A stretch of DNA of 64,000 nt from Diplolepis rosae (GCA_030998225.1 JAPYXD010000677.1:14383501-14447500), one strand, 5' to 3'. Counted from the first letter of the stretch, positions 35,756 through 49,160 are shown. The notes: generated by a model not told the origin, from the letters alone. Numbers and translations: made by a program.

Positions 35756-37790
35756 TTCAATTTTATATGTAAAATAATATTTAGAGATTACACATCAAGG
35801 CCATTTATGAACAGAATTTGTTTGTTTTACAGCATTGCAAAAGTTTCTTCAAATTTCTTTATACATTATTCTGTATTACAATCATTCAATAGATAAATTA
35901 CATAAAAATATATTTTGCATGGAAAATTTCGTTTGAATACATTAGCTATTCCAAAAAAAAAAACATATTTCATCATATTCAAACAATTTTAGTATCTATC
36001 TTGAAAAGTAATATATCTCTTCAAAGATCTTCAATAAAGATATCCCTTGGATCAAAATAAAACTCTTTTATTCCACAGAATTGGCCTTGTAAATATATGT
36101 TCTATTTGTCAAAGCAAAGCAGCTAAAAATATTCGTCGAATTTTTATGAGAATAATGTTTACAACTGCTTATTACAGTCGGGACATTTTTTTCGATAAAT
36201 TGATTATTTTTTTTTTAACATTGGGAGTGGTTAACTCAAAATATTTTAGGAGCAATTCTGTTTTTTCAAATATAATCTCTGTCCAGCACATGAATTCATT
36301 CGAAAAAGAAAAAAAAATTGGACTGGAAAAGATGGGGTCACTGTCCACATCTGCGTGATACGATCGAGACATTTAAGTCGTAAAAGTGGTGACACAACCT
36401 TGGGATTTTCTTGGTGGCAATAAAATGGAGGCATACGATCACATCCATAAAATTTGGGTAGTTTGTGGTCCCTTTAACATGCATGTATAACTTGTCCAAA
36501 ATATCAAATCGCTGCGGAAAAGTTTAGTAACTATGTGAAGCACCGAATTTGTAACTCCTGACAAACACGAAGCAGGAATAAATTTCATAAATCATTGTAA
36601 TTCTTAATTGAAATTCCTTTTTGAAAGCTTTGCGATCACTTATCTTACTACAAGATATTTAATCATAAGTTTCAAACGAATAATAAATCGTAATTCTAAT
36701 TACCTGAAAACGTGAAGTGACCAGAAAATGACACTTTTCATGCAGAACTTGAAACTGATTTTTTTTTAATTTTCATGCGTCTAGACTTGATTAAACTGGA
36801 ATAAAATTATCTCGAAGTAAAAATAGTTACATTTATTCAAATTTGAATAAAAATCATCCTTTTTTTATGAGAAACAAATTTCAGCGGTGGCGTCTTCGAT
36901 GAAAATATAACTTGTTTCTCTTATAAGTAAAAATTTGCATAGTATTTTCCTCTGAGAATATTGGAGAAAAATATGGAATCTAAAATTAATGTGTATGAAA
37001 TGATTACATCAGATTTAAAAAATATTATTTCTTATAAAACACGATGGAGAGCGTGAATTTATGAGCGTAGGGATTTTATAACAAATAGCATAAACAAACA
37101 CATAAATACTTTCAATTGTTTCAACAGTGAATCATCTTTTTGTAAAAAGTACGCGTACTTTATAATTTAGGCATTTCACTCGAATATGCATTTTTCAGCG
37201 TTGGACGGAAAGGAATGCTCGTTTAGATGTGATTTATTAATAACTTGTTAGCGCAGGCATTTTTAAATTTGTTCATTTTATCATGAAACTGATTCCTTTC
37301 TGTAATCTCTATATTCCGGAACGAGAATGAAATTATGAAAAATATTTATTATAAACAGATTCCAATGTGGAAAAATCAATATTACAGATAAGCACATAAT
37401 TGAATAGGTTTTGTGATGGGGGATTTATTAAAATAGTTATTCTATTTACGTCCTATGTGTACTTCTTTCAGTTGGAACTTTTGTTTATCATGATTGATGT
37501 TTAACTATTTTTAATGTCATTTAACCAGATTTTTTTTTAATTATGTACAGTTTTCTCTCGGTATAGTTTACACATCTGTGATTATTTTGAAGTTAATCAG
37601 GTAAGCTCGCTGCATGTGTTAATAGAGTTTGTCATATTTCAAATTTGTTCTCAAGGGACCTATCCGTATATTCCGTTGTAATGAATTTGCTAGAGGGATT
37701 ATTTCGAACTGTACGTCAGTAATAATGCAATGGAGTGTATTTATTCAAACTCCTTTTTACAACACCCAGGTATTCAATTCTATAAAATAA

Positions 37791-39120
37791 AAATCTGCTC
37801 GCTTCGCGGGCACACTCTCATCGCGCGCTTCGCGCTGCGTTCTTTCTGGACCTCGCGCTTCGCGCTCGGTCTTGTGCTCTTCGCATACATTTAAGTTTAT
37901 TTCTTATAATTTAATACTGAAGCTCAAACCAATTTTATAATATTAAAGATGATGTAAATTACTCATTTTCTCAAATTCACTAAATTTTTTTTTTCAGATT
38001 AAGTGAAACAGGAAATTCAATTTACTTAAGGCTCTATCGGCCTTAAGGAATACATTCTCAACATGACACTCGCGCTTCGCGCTCGATTTTCTGTATGCAT
38101 TTTTGTAGCTTTTTAATAAATTACATGATTATTGATAAATTTATTTTCTTCCAAATATCTCAAAAAGGAAAAACAATCGTAGACTTTATTTAGGGAAACG
38201 ATTTTGCAGAACAACGCTTATTTTATATCTCACATATTTTGGTGAAAAAAATCGAATTTTTTCAATATTAAAAATCAAAACATAAAATATACATTCTGTC
38301 GAGAAATTTCTTAATAAGAATGTGTAGACATCATTTTGACAAATAATTTTTCATCTAAACGTTTTTTATGTATCTCATATATTTTGTCTAAAAAATGGAA
38401 TTCTTGAATTTTAATCGTATTTTTTGGAAGTGAAACGAAAAATATATGTTTTTTCAGAAACTGTGTGGGACAAAATTTGTAGATATTTGAAACGAACAAC
38501 TTTGTATTCTTACGTTTTTTTTCGTATTTCCGGCAATTGAAAGACCTGGGCTCGAATCCCAGCGCAGTCGAAAGCGTCCTTTTTTCCACAGAAAGATTTT
38601 CAAATTCTTTAATATTTCACATATTATTGTTAAAAAATTGAATTTTGGATTTTCAATAGTTTTTTTTAATTAAAAAGAAAAATATGCATCTTATGAAAAA
38701 ATGTTACAATTAAAATTTGTAGGTCTTTATGTAGAAAATAATATTGTATCATAACGTTTTTTCGTAACTCGTATAATTTGACTGGAAAATGGAATTTTCA
38801 TATTGACTTTTTTCAAGTTTTAATATCAATAAATCAGTATTGAAATTTTTGATTTTTTCAGAATGGTATTTTCAAAACCACAAAAGTAGTGCTCAATCCC
38901 TCAATTTTGATTGGATGTGGCTGGTTAACGAACTTGTCCTTACTTTTTCGGCTCCGATAAAGTGTGCCAAGCTTAATTCAATCTGATAATTCTATCGAGA
39001 GTTTGTAAAAACCGTTTTTTCTGACTCAGGGGGTCTCAAAACGTAAAGATTTGATGAAAATTTCGAAAGTCATTTTTCACATAAAACCAATACCTTCTCA
39101 TATGATGAGAATGTAAAAAT
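37791..39120. repeat. Family A element, copy 3, with a SINE inside
   Basis: aaatctgctcgcttcgcggg at the left and tatgatgagaatgta at the right. The (GACA)n tract and the gccgcacacgacctac block are deleted here (sequence jumps from atcgagagttt to gtaaaaacc). A tRNA-like SINE sits at 38531-38612. Confidence 0.8.
38531..38612 (+). repeat. tRNA-derived SINE, copy 1, in family A
   Basis: It contains the T-arm-like hairpin CTGGG-CTCGAAT-CCCAG (a B box) and the tail cgcagtcgaaagcgtcc, tttttccacagaaagatttt. It is flanked by the 6-bp duplication TATTTC (38525-38530 and 38613-38618). The other family A copies have a single TATTTC and no insert, giving a clean empty site. The 5' part of the tRNA region is missing. 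Confidence 0.8.
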
Positions 39121-39894
39121 CAATTTAATCGTGTGTGAAATAAATAGTAAAAATCGTGCTTTTGTTACAAGTATTAATTAAAAACAATTTTACGATAATT
39201 AGGAAAAAAGGTCATTATCAACATCATATTTAATAATGATGCAATAATCATTTTTGTGAAACTTGATTCTTGATTCATAAGTAAATATATAGTTTCAAGG
39301 ACATATATACAATGAAATCTACTCCAAATAAATTCACTTTGTTAAAATACAGACGAGTGGAAGAAGTTAATTGTTGCAATTGTAATGAACGGGAAAGATT
39401 TGACGTAGATGCGAAGCACGTCTTTACTTGCATTACAAAGTCATTTACCAAACCTAGCGTGCCGTCATAGAACTATAGAGGCTATAGAGCGGACGTAGAA
39501 ACGGAAACCGTGTCTCGCATGATAAAGAATCAGTCTGATTAGTTTTGCATTCAATGTTCTCTCTACCTGAAATTTAACTCGAATGTCTTCACTAGATTCG
39601 TATTGAGTCTCTTCTGTCTCTGGACTTGATCTATTTAAAGCGAGAACCTCTCTAATTTACCCTTTGGTGATCAACTTATCCTCTTCATTTTGTGCCAAGA
39701 ATTTTTATTTTTATGAGATCAAAAAAAAAACCGAATCATATTGATGAAAACTTTAATTCATAAGAGGCTTTTTTTTCTTATTCTTCTTGTGTGGCTACCT
39801 AAATAATTAAAAAAGACAATAAAATTAAAATAATAATCAAATTTTCAGTCATAAAAGGGAAAAAACTTGCAAATTGTTTTGAAAAATTGAAACA

Positions 39895-41384
39895 TTTAAG
39901 TTTATTGCTTGTAATTTGATACTCAAGGTCAAGTCAATTTTATAATAAATAGTGTAGATGTGTATTACATTTTCTCAAAGTTACTAAATTTGTTTTTGAT
40001 TATAAACAAAAAAGGAAATACAATTTACTTTAGGCGTCAGCCTTAAGGATCACATTCTGATCGTGACACTCGCGCTTAGCGCTCGATTTTATGTATACAT
40101 TTCCATAACTTTCTAAACTTATTTTATTCTAAATATCTCAACACTTATTTTGTATCTCACATATTTTGGATAAAAAATTGAATTTTTGATTTTCAATATT
40201 TAAAATCTAAACATAAAATATACATCTTTTCAAAAAATATTCTACTGAGCTTTTTTCGACCTCCTTTAGGTAAATAATTTTCCTTTTCAGTGTTTTTTTC
40301 GTATCTCACATATTTGGTTAAAAAATTAGAACTTTTTAATTTTAATCGTATTTTTTGAAATTCAAACGAAAAAAATATACATTTTATTAGAAACTGTGCC
40401 AGACAAAATTTTTAGGCTATTTTGATACAAACAATTTCGCATTCTTACTTTCCTTTTTTATTTCACATATTATGGATAAAAAATTGAATTTTTGATTTTT
40501 AATATTTATAATCTAAACATAAAATACACGTCTTTTCAAAAAATGTTCTACTGAGAATTTTTAGAACTCATTTAGGTAAATAATTTTTCGTCTTAGCGTT
40601 TTTTTCGTATCTCACATATTTTGTTAAAAAAATGGAATTTTAAAATTTTAATCATATTTTTTGGAATTGAAACGATAAGAAATATATATTTGATTAGAAA
40701 CTGTCTCAGACAAATTTTTTCAATTTTATTGATCCTAAAAATCTTGCATTCTTACTTTCCTTTTGTATTTCACATATTATGGATCAAAAATTGAATTTAC
40801 GATTTTCCATATTTTAAATTAAAAAGAATAATATACATCTTATGAAAAAATGTTGCAATTTAAATTTGTAGATCTTCATGTAGTAAATAATTTCATATCA
40901 TGACTTTTTTTCATATCTCGTATAATTTAACTGTAAAATGGAATTTAGACATTGATTTTTTTTCAGTTTTAACGTACCGTAACTTTCCTAATTTTAGTTT
41001 AATCAAGAAATGTTATTTGGATAATTAATAGAGATTGATGAGCACTATGAGTAACCACTATTAGTTTTCTGTATTTTTTCAAAAAGTTTTTCTCAAAAAC
41101 ACAAAAAATGCACTTATTTTCACAATTTTGGTCGGATGTGGCTGGTTAACGGGCTTGTACTTACTTCTTCGGCTTCAATAAAGTATGCCAAATCCTAATT
41201 CTATCGAGGGTTATGCCGCACACGACCTACTACTACCCCTACTACAGACACAGACAGACAGACACTTTCGTAGAAACCTTTTTTTTCTGACTCAGAGGGT
41301 CTCAAAACGTAGAGATTTAATGCAAATTTCAAAGTCATTTTTGACATAATACTAATACCTTCTCATTTGTGATGGGAATGTAAA
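39895..41384. repeat. Family A element, copy 4 (old, 5' end missing)
   Basis: It aligns from tttattgcttgtaatttgat through to tctcatttgtgatgggaatg. The left GC hairpin is absent. One interior block is duplicated: the ttggataaaaaattgaattt / aaaatctaaacataaaata sequence occurs near 40140-40265 and again near 40465-40590. The (GACA)n tract is short and interrupted. Confidence 0.65.
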
Positions 41385-41503
41385 AAAAGTTAGTTTTCCA
41401 ATTTTGAAACATATTGGCTTATACATTAAATGTGGATAAGCTAATATTATATAATATTAAATATACACTGTTAGAAGTGTTTTGAAATTTACAAAATTCT
41501 TAA

Positions 41504-42167
41504 GGTAGTTGTCGTGCCAAAAATCAGTCTGGAAAAAGAAGTTTTTCTATGATTTCAAGACTGGAAATTATATCATCAGCCGTGTCATATGTCAGGAAAG
41601 ACACTCTTTTTAATGAAAAAATTTAAAAATTACGAAAAATAATTTTTTAATAATGTTTTTTTGTAATAGGATTTTTCCTTACTATCGCTCTTTACCAATT
41701 TTTTGAAAATGATTGAAGTTTCTTAAATGATAGCTTATTTTTTCGATGAAAATATTCTCTACAACTTAACCGTTTCCAATTTTCGAAAATGAATAAATTA
41801 TTATCAAATTCAGCAATTTGTTTATAAAAATTTTGTTTTAGAAAATTGATTTTTAATGATTTCAGCCATTAAAGAATTTATTTTCAAAATTTGGAAACGG
41901 TTAAGTTGTAGAGAATATTTTCCCCGAAAAAGTAAGCTATGATTTAAGAAACTTCAATCGTTTTCAAAAAATTAGTAAGAAGCGATAGTAAGGAAAAATC
42001 CGATTACAAAAAACATTATTAAAAAATTATTTTTCGTAATTTTTAAATTTTTTCATTAAAAAGAGTGTCTTTCCTTACATATGACACGGCTGATGATATA
42101 ATTTCCAGTCTTGAAATCATAGAAAAACTTCTTTTTCCAGAGACTGATTTTTGGCACGACAACTACC
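41504..42167. repeat. Family D snapback element, TTAA target duplication
   Basis: 664 bp between TTAA at 41500-41503 and 42168-42171. The ends ggtagttgtcgtgcc and ggcacgacaactacc are perfect inverses, and the arms continue nearly perfectly for about 320 bp around a short centre. The high arm identity suggests youth or gene conversion. Relatives are at 55963-56628, 17501-17735 and 62560-62812. Confidence 0.85.
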
Positions 42168-43318
42168 TTAAGTTGAATAAGTAATAGAAAATTACATGAA
42201 ACTTACAATACTTTTGACGAAACGTATCACAAAATTACCAAAAATTTTCTTAAAATTATCAAACTAATCTGGATTTTCTGTCACATGTAACTGTATAAAG
42301 CTTATTACTATAGTTATATAGTTACTCAGGACGAAAATTTTCGTTATTGAAAGTTTAAAAATTTTCAGATACAATTATCAGAATATTTTAACATGATTTT
42401 ACAGAATTGTAACTATAAAACTACAGTTTGTACTGTGGGAAATTTGGGTAGAAATTTTTAATAGTGTACGCGTGAAAATTAATTCCTGTAAATATTGCAA
42501 GTGATGATAATAATTTGATAACCCACTGGATATGGTTGGCAAAGAAAGTGAGAAGTGAGAAAGTTAAGGGAGTCATTTTTAAAATTCCACTTCCGAAAGA
42601 CGAAATAATGTTCCAACACTTATTTATTTTTGGCTGGTAAAGTAAATAGTTTTATTTGGAATCGACATTAATGGTTTTCCAAGGGCGGCTTCAATCAAGC
42701 GAAAAGTTAACGGGATTCTTGTTCGCTAGTTGAAAGCTCGGAGAGTTTTCTACTAATGTAATTTCTTGTTTTCATACATCCCCTTCTTTTCGAGACCTTT
42801 TTTCAACTCAAGTGTAACTAAATCTCTCGTCTTTGCTTGCCCGTATTGAACGAATCCGCCCACTCTCAGCATCCACCACCCCCTCTGTAACCTGCGTTGC
42901 CTTTTCTACTCCCTGTTTTTCTCCCTCACTCCATCGACATTCAACTTTCAGCAGAAGTCGAGACGCAAACGCTTCATGATTTTCTTATCATTTCGTGAAG
43001 GCTGCTACCACTTTCGCGAATGAAAGTTTACCATGCCGGTATGAACGGTTTTTCGTGTCCTGCAAATGGACCGGTATCCACCCCTTGAAAAAGTGAAGAA
43101 TGGACCATTGTAAGTCTGTAGACATTCGTTTTGTATACTTGAGTGAAAACTCGTGGCAATCGATGTGCTGTCCAACTTTCATTTTTATCCAGACTACAGA
43201 CATTCTTGCCTATTTATTTTTGGGTATTAGAATAATAATATATATAAATAATTAATAATAAAATAAAATAAAATAAATTAATAATATATATAAATAATTA
43301 ATTTTGATAATATATGTA

Positions 43319-44260
43319 CACTGCCGGTCAAAATTATTTGTTCACTTGTTGTTTCAACTATTCTTAAAGTGTCTTAAACTCGACCGCCAATCAAAAGACC
43401 TGGGCTCGAATCCCAGCGCAGTCGAAAGCGTCTTTTTTCCACAGAAAGATTTTCAAAATTCTTTATATAATAACAAGTTTAAATTTTTTTCTCTATCATA
43501 ACATAAAAGTTAATGAAATTTTGCATCTAATGAGCATAAGTTAGAGACAAAATGTTAATTTTATAAAAAAATATTTCAAAAAACGTAAAATTTCAAACAT
43601 TCTGAAAAATATTAACAACTCTGAAATTAATCAAGATTTTTAAAAGTTTTTGATCTCATTTAAATAGTAGATTTCATAGTATTTTGCTAACTAATCAAGA
43701 TATTTTCAGATTTTTTTCCTGGATTCTACCCGGCGTCAAAAATGATACAAAAAGGTCGTAACATTTTAAAAATGTGTAGCTACTTACAAGAAATTTTTAA
43801 AAACCAAAGTGTATCATATTTTAATTAAATTTAAGAATATTTATGAAATTGGTAATATTTTGGATTTTTTTAATTGATTTATAGATTACTGTCTTTATTT
43901 GAAATTTTTCGACTTCTTTGTACCATGTTTGACCCCAGGGTAGAATCCAAAAGAAAAATTCTAAAAATATCTTGATAAGTCAACAAAACACTATGAAGAG
44001 TAACCTTCAAAATGAGACCAAAAACGTATAAAAATCTTAATTAATTTCAGTGTTATTAATATTTTTCAACAAGATCGAAATTTAACGTTTTTTACAATAT
44101 ATTCTTATAAAATTATCATTTTGCCTTTAATTTGGGCTCATTAGATGCAACATTTTATTAACTTCCATGCTATCATGGGAAAAGAAACTTCAACTTGTTA
44201 TTATAAAAATTAACAAATAATAATAATAATAATATATAATAATAATTTTGACCGGTAGTG
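43319..44260. repeat. Tc1-like TIR element with a SINE inside
   Basis: TA flanks (43317-43318, 44261-44262). Ends cactgccggtcaaaattatt and inverse (aattttgaccggtagtg). The inner arms are long inverted repeats (attttgcatctaatgagc against gctcattagatgcaacattt; ggattctacccggcgtcaaa against the tttgaccccagggtagaatc block). No transposase. A SINE interrupts the left arm. Confidence 0.8.
43380..43465 (+). repeat. tRNA-derived SINE, copy 2
   Basis: cgaccgccaatcaaaagacc then CTGGG-CTCGAAT-CCCAG, cgcagtcgaaagcgtc, a T-run, ccacagaaagattttcaaaa. It has no counterpart in the right arm of the host element, so it inserted later. The duplication is unclear. Confidence 0.75.
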
Positions 44261-44964
44261 TACATTTATTTTATACTTTTTGAAATAATTAAAAGAATTC
44301 TATTGCTGAAAACTCTTATCGGAATACTGGAAGAAAATTTATAAGAGGTTAAATCTTTTCTTTGAATTACTTTTATTTTTTTGGCTAGAATATTTTCAGT
44401 TAAAATTCTCTTTGTGTGGGTTGTGTCAATTTCAAAGAAAGCGGTAAGCTAAAGATTTATTTTCCGTGATTCTGGCGTGAAAACCGCAAAGTAAAAAATA
44501 TGAAAAGGATATTCGTACAAAGAGATATTTCTTCAGTGTCTTTGCACTGTGGTAGAGTTGGAAAAGCTCAAATGAAAATGGAATTGGATAAATTTTTTCT
44601 ATGCATAATAATTGTTAATTAAGTCGAAATAAATTGGCTATTACGTCCCTGTATACGAAGTTTCTTCACATATTGCTCAACGAACTTTCCTCCAATGAAG
44701 TTCTCCGCTAGTAGGTAAAAAGTTATCCCACGCCGCTTGTATCGACAACAAAATGTTTGAAAATCCGAGAAAATCTTTCTGGCCAAATAACATGGGATTT
44801 AGGGGTGAATACATGCATTCCTTCAATGCGTGGATCGATATAAAACGAAGACTGAGTGCATTGCCACACAAGAAAATAGACTCAATGTTTTCGTTTACAG
44901 TGATGGACAACTTATCTTCTACTCCATGTCAATATTTACGTATCAAGTAATTTTATGGTTGGTA

Positions 44965-45759
44965 CACTGTAAAAAATTTTTCCGAAAATAGTCGGACAGC
45001 TTAAAAATACCTACCCAAGTGCGAATTGCCGAAGATGATAAACGGCACAATATTGGCCCAATCTCGGCAGCCAAGAATCGGCTATTGTTATTGGGCCAAT
45101 GTCACTATTTGCATCGGTCAAGTGCTGGGCCGACGACGGCGGCCTTTTTCGACTGTTTAAATTTACCGACCTTCAGCTGAAACTTGGCCCAGTATCGGGC
45201 CTATACCAAGCCGATTGTCATTTTTACTAGAGTTCGGCACAGCATTGGCACGTTCCTGTACCTAAAACAAGTGCTGGCGGCTAGAGTTTGGGCCAGAATT
45301 GGCCGCCAAGTGCATACCAGAGTTATCATTCCAGCAACGGCACGATATTGGCAGCCGATCTTCGGCACATTTTTGGCGATGCTGGGCCAGTGTTGGGCCG
45401 TATCTAAGTTCGTACTTGGGTAATGTTTGGTCGGAGAAATATCCAGTTTATTAGGAAAAATTGATATATTTCATAATTTAAGTGGAAAAAGATCCAAAAA
45501 AAGTGAACAAATTTCCGTTTTTTTTTGAATAATTTCCGCTTTTCATAAGAAAAATTTCCTACAACTTAGGAGATTTGTGAAATGTTCTCACCTTTTTGAT
45601 ATATTTCCTGATAGTTCGGAAATAAGTCCGAAAATTCGGTCAATTTTCCTCAAATCTATGAAATATTTTCACTTTCTCTAGGAAAATCTATGCTTCCTGT
45701 GGATTTAGGAAAAAATTTCTAATACATAGTGGGAAAATTTACCGATATTTTTTACAGTG
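44965..45759. repeat. Family O TIR element, host of a nested insertion
   Basis: TA flanks (44963-44964, 45760-45761). Ends cactgtaaaaaatttttccg and inverse (tattttttacagtg). Without the inner element it is about 385 bp, filled with tttcc.gaaa-type motifs (for example gaaatattttcac, ggaaaaatt). It has the same terminal motif as 59544-60495. Confidence 0.75.
45014..45420. repeat. GC-rich TIR element nested in family O
   Basis: TA flanks (45012-45013, 45421-45422). The end cccaagtgcgaa matches inverted ttcgtacttggg. The 407-bp interior is unusually GC-rich for the window and full of TTGGGCC, GGCAC and GGCCG motifs in both orientations. The frame through it is an artefact. It is younger than its host. 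Confidence 0.8.
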
Positions 45760-48344
45760 TATGAAGTAAAAAGTAAAAAGCTTTCCGCAATTAAATTCTT
45801 TAAAGTAAGAGAATATTTTTAATTATAGAAGCGTTGCGAATGATAATAAGCTTTATCACAGAAATTTCACTAATACAAGTATAATTTCAGATTAGTTTTC
45901 TTATTATTCGGATTTCATTTTTATTAAATAATTCATGAGTGTTTTATTTTATAAGATTATTTATGCAACTGTTAATAGATTCAAATCAGAAATAAAAATA
46001 TAATATATGCAGCATATATATTGAATAATTAATTTTCATATCATTATTTCTTTTTATTATTTACAGGCTGTTTCTGGTAAATCTAATGAATGATTTGAAT
46101 AGACAAGTGAATCAGTAGGCATTATATATATAAATCGTTATATGAAAATTTATTCGTTTAATTTGCAGAGAAATTCACCTTCCTTGTTAAATTTTTAATT
46201 AGATCAAAACATTAATCTACTTGAACGAAATACTAGTACTCTGCTGAGTGAGGAAATTCGATAAGTTAATGTTGTTCAGAGATAAGCAGCTTATTCCCTC
46301 CTCTTTGACAAATTAAATGCAAAAGATATTCTAACACTCGCAAAAACTTACTCATGATTAATAGTGAAATTAGTTTATTTTAATGCTCGTTATAAAAGGG
46401 TTGTGTATAGGAGGTACATAAAATGAAATGAAGGCAAAGATAGTAAAAAAGATCATTTCATGTCCTAAAACGTGTAACCACCGTAAATGTAGTTTTAATG
46501 TCATTAAATAACAAAATGATGAATAATAATGTATAATACACTTATAAAATATTATATCTGGGATAAAAAATTTCATAAATGAAGGAGAATTCTAATTTCT
46601 AAAGCCTATTTTTTATTATTAAACTTTCTTAGAATTCCTATAAGTAGATTTTACTTAGACTCAGTTGAATTTAAAAAAAAAACATTTTCAAACAAATTTA
46701 TTGTAATTAATTATATAAAAACATTAATTAAATATTTAACGATGATAGAGAGCGTTAAGTTAAAATATTGGCATGTGAAAAATCAAATGCGAGAAGCCTG
46801 CATCACTATCGACTGTAGTGTGTCTGGCCAAAAACGAATCGTTCTACTTAAATGATACTGCATTCTGTAATCGTAGCGTTGGAAATAGACTATAATACAT
46901 GTACAGTTTGTTGCATCAACAAATAAATTAATGATATCATATTTTTAAAACAATGCAATCATTATATATTCAATATGTTCACTTCGTGTAACTTTTTCTT
47001 TATAAATAAAATATCGATCTGAAAATTCGAAAAATGAAATAGAAAATATTTCTTGTGACTTCTATTACATGTTTTAAATTTCCAGGTCAATATTTTATTT
47101 ACATTAAGGTAATCTTGCATAATTATATTAAATTTTAAGTCTGTTTGGTAGTCTCTTTTGATAGTTCTGGAAGGGATAAAAGCAATCTCATTATTAGGCG
47201 AATATTTAGTTTACATAAAATTCTTTCGCTCTAGTATAAAAGTGTTTTTATATGACGGGGTTGCGATCCCTCTTAAAAAGTGCTTTATTGTCACCTACAA
47301 GGCTCTTAAGCACGTTCACAGGGTTGGAAGGCAGACCTTCTTCAGGTATATCTTGTTCGTCAAACTGTGCTTATTGAAATTCCAGAGAAACTCAAAGAAG
47401 AATCGTTCTTTGCTCCGGTTTCAACTGGAAATGAAATTGTGTCACGTTTTGAGAAACGAAGACTTGACTTTTCAGACTCGTAAATATTTTATTTTTCTAC
47501 AGATACTTGACTTTAGCTTTATTTTGCTTTTTTCCTGTTAGCCCTTTCACTCTGTATATTATCAGTATTTTTTTCACAAGTTATGATAAAAAATTGCATA
47601 TATCTTCTCCGAAGAAAAAATAAATGTAATGATAATACATTATAGAGTTCCAGCAGGTTGAGTATTTTGAAAGAAATTCATGTAAAGTTTTTCTAACAAT
47701 ACCTGAAGGAAAACTTAATTTACATGTAGCATTTTGATCTTCTTCAAGGTAAGAGAAATTTTTAAATCTTAGAGGTCTAAGCAATTAATTGCTTGCTTGA
47801 TTTTCTGTAGTAATTTTCATTGAAATTAGTAGCTTTATAAATTTACCTGCCTGACTAAGAGGATGTGTGAAGGGTTTGAAGATGATATAATATCAACCTG
47901 TCACGCAGCTTTACTTTCAGACTCTCTTCCCTTTATTTCATAAAATCCTCTATAGAATCATATTCTCGAAATGGTTTTCAAGGAAAGATGGTTTATATAT
48001 GTTAATTCTTATAGAGTTTCATATTCGAAATAAACAGTTGATATTGTCGGAGAAAATACAAATATCGTTTTCCAGTTGCAAAGAGATATGATACAATGGA
48101 AAATGACAATACTTGGTGTGTTTTTTCAGTATCAATTATTTTCTTTTCTCAAAAAGACGAGAAAAATAAAGCTTCTTTAACAATTTCACTTCAATTTTTC
48201 ATTTGAAAAATACTGAATTTTCGAAATAACGTTAAATATTAGTAATTAATATTAAAAGTACATTTTCTCAAAAATCAGTTTAATTAATTTTAGCAGAAGT
48301 AATTAGACAAGTTTGAGATGCAATGTTGAATTGGCAAAATTCTA

Positions 48345-49160
48345 GTAAACACTTTTCGGTTGTTTTGATCTTGTACTCCAGTTAATGTAATGAAATTTTC
48401 TAGTTGATATCACGGTAATTTTTCTAGTAGAAAATTTCTCGTTACGTTCATGGTTTTATATTCCGGTAAATTTAACTAATATAGTCGATTTAATATTACC
48501 ATATTTCTAGTTAAAACTAAAATTTCCCGGTTGAATACTAACATAACCTTAAAAATAAATAACGATTTAGAGACGTGGGAATTATAATTTTCAAAATGAA
48601 AAAAAAAATATATTTATTGTTGAATTATTTTATTTTGTTTATATTATTATTTAAAATGTACATTTGAATACATATAAATCCATAATCTCCTTTTCTTTGA
48701 ATTTTTTCTTTATTTTATCTAAGTTCCACTCATTTGACACTTTGTACACATTATTCTCCATTTCTTTGAAACTTTGTAAAAATAATTCGAGACAAGACGC
48801 GAGATCTATAAGATTATTTTGGACTCTACCTTATTTTTGTTTTTACTTGTTGTTGCAAACGGCCTGATACATAATATAAGTAACAGGAAACCGGTATCAA
48901 CATATATAGCGAAAAACAAAAAGGCGTCAGATTGTGTAGACAGTAGCGCTGCCAACGGCGTATCTCCAAACTACTTTTACTATATTTTCCTGTAACATTA
49001 ACTGGAATAATAATACCAGAATATATTTATATAACCATAATTTTGTAAACATAATAAGTAAATTTTTCTGGTGAAATTAACTAAAAGTTTATTCATTTTA
49101 ACCGGAAATTTTTTAACCGATTTTGCTTTAGTAAATTTAACCGAACCCTTTTTCTGAGTT
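48345..49160. repeat. Probable TE with TCGGTT/AACCGA and GTTAA/TTAAC motifs
   Basis: The left part (cttttcggttgttttga, cagttaatgtaatga, tctagttgatatcacgg) is mirrored by the right part (ttaactggaataat, ttaaccggaaattt, tttaaccgaacccttt). The ends are not clean enough to define exact TIRs or a duplication. Confidence 0.4.

Noticed and set aside
36047..36358. 103-codon plus-strand frame
   Set aside because: Low-complexity composition, no start context, no domain; overlapping frames on the other strand are equally long.
38531..38612. tRNA gene
   Set aside because: Only the T-arm-like part is present, without acceptor stem or anticodon arm. Three dispersed copies and a target duplication identify a SINE.
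45184..45423. 79-codon frame in GC-rich sequence
   Set aside because: Lies wholly inside a TA-flanked non-autonomous element made of GGCCCA-type motifs.
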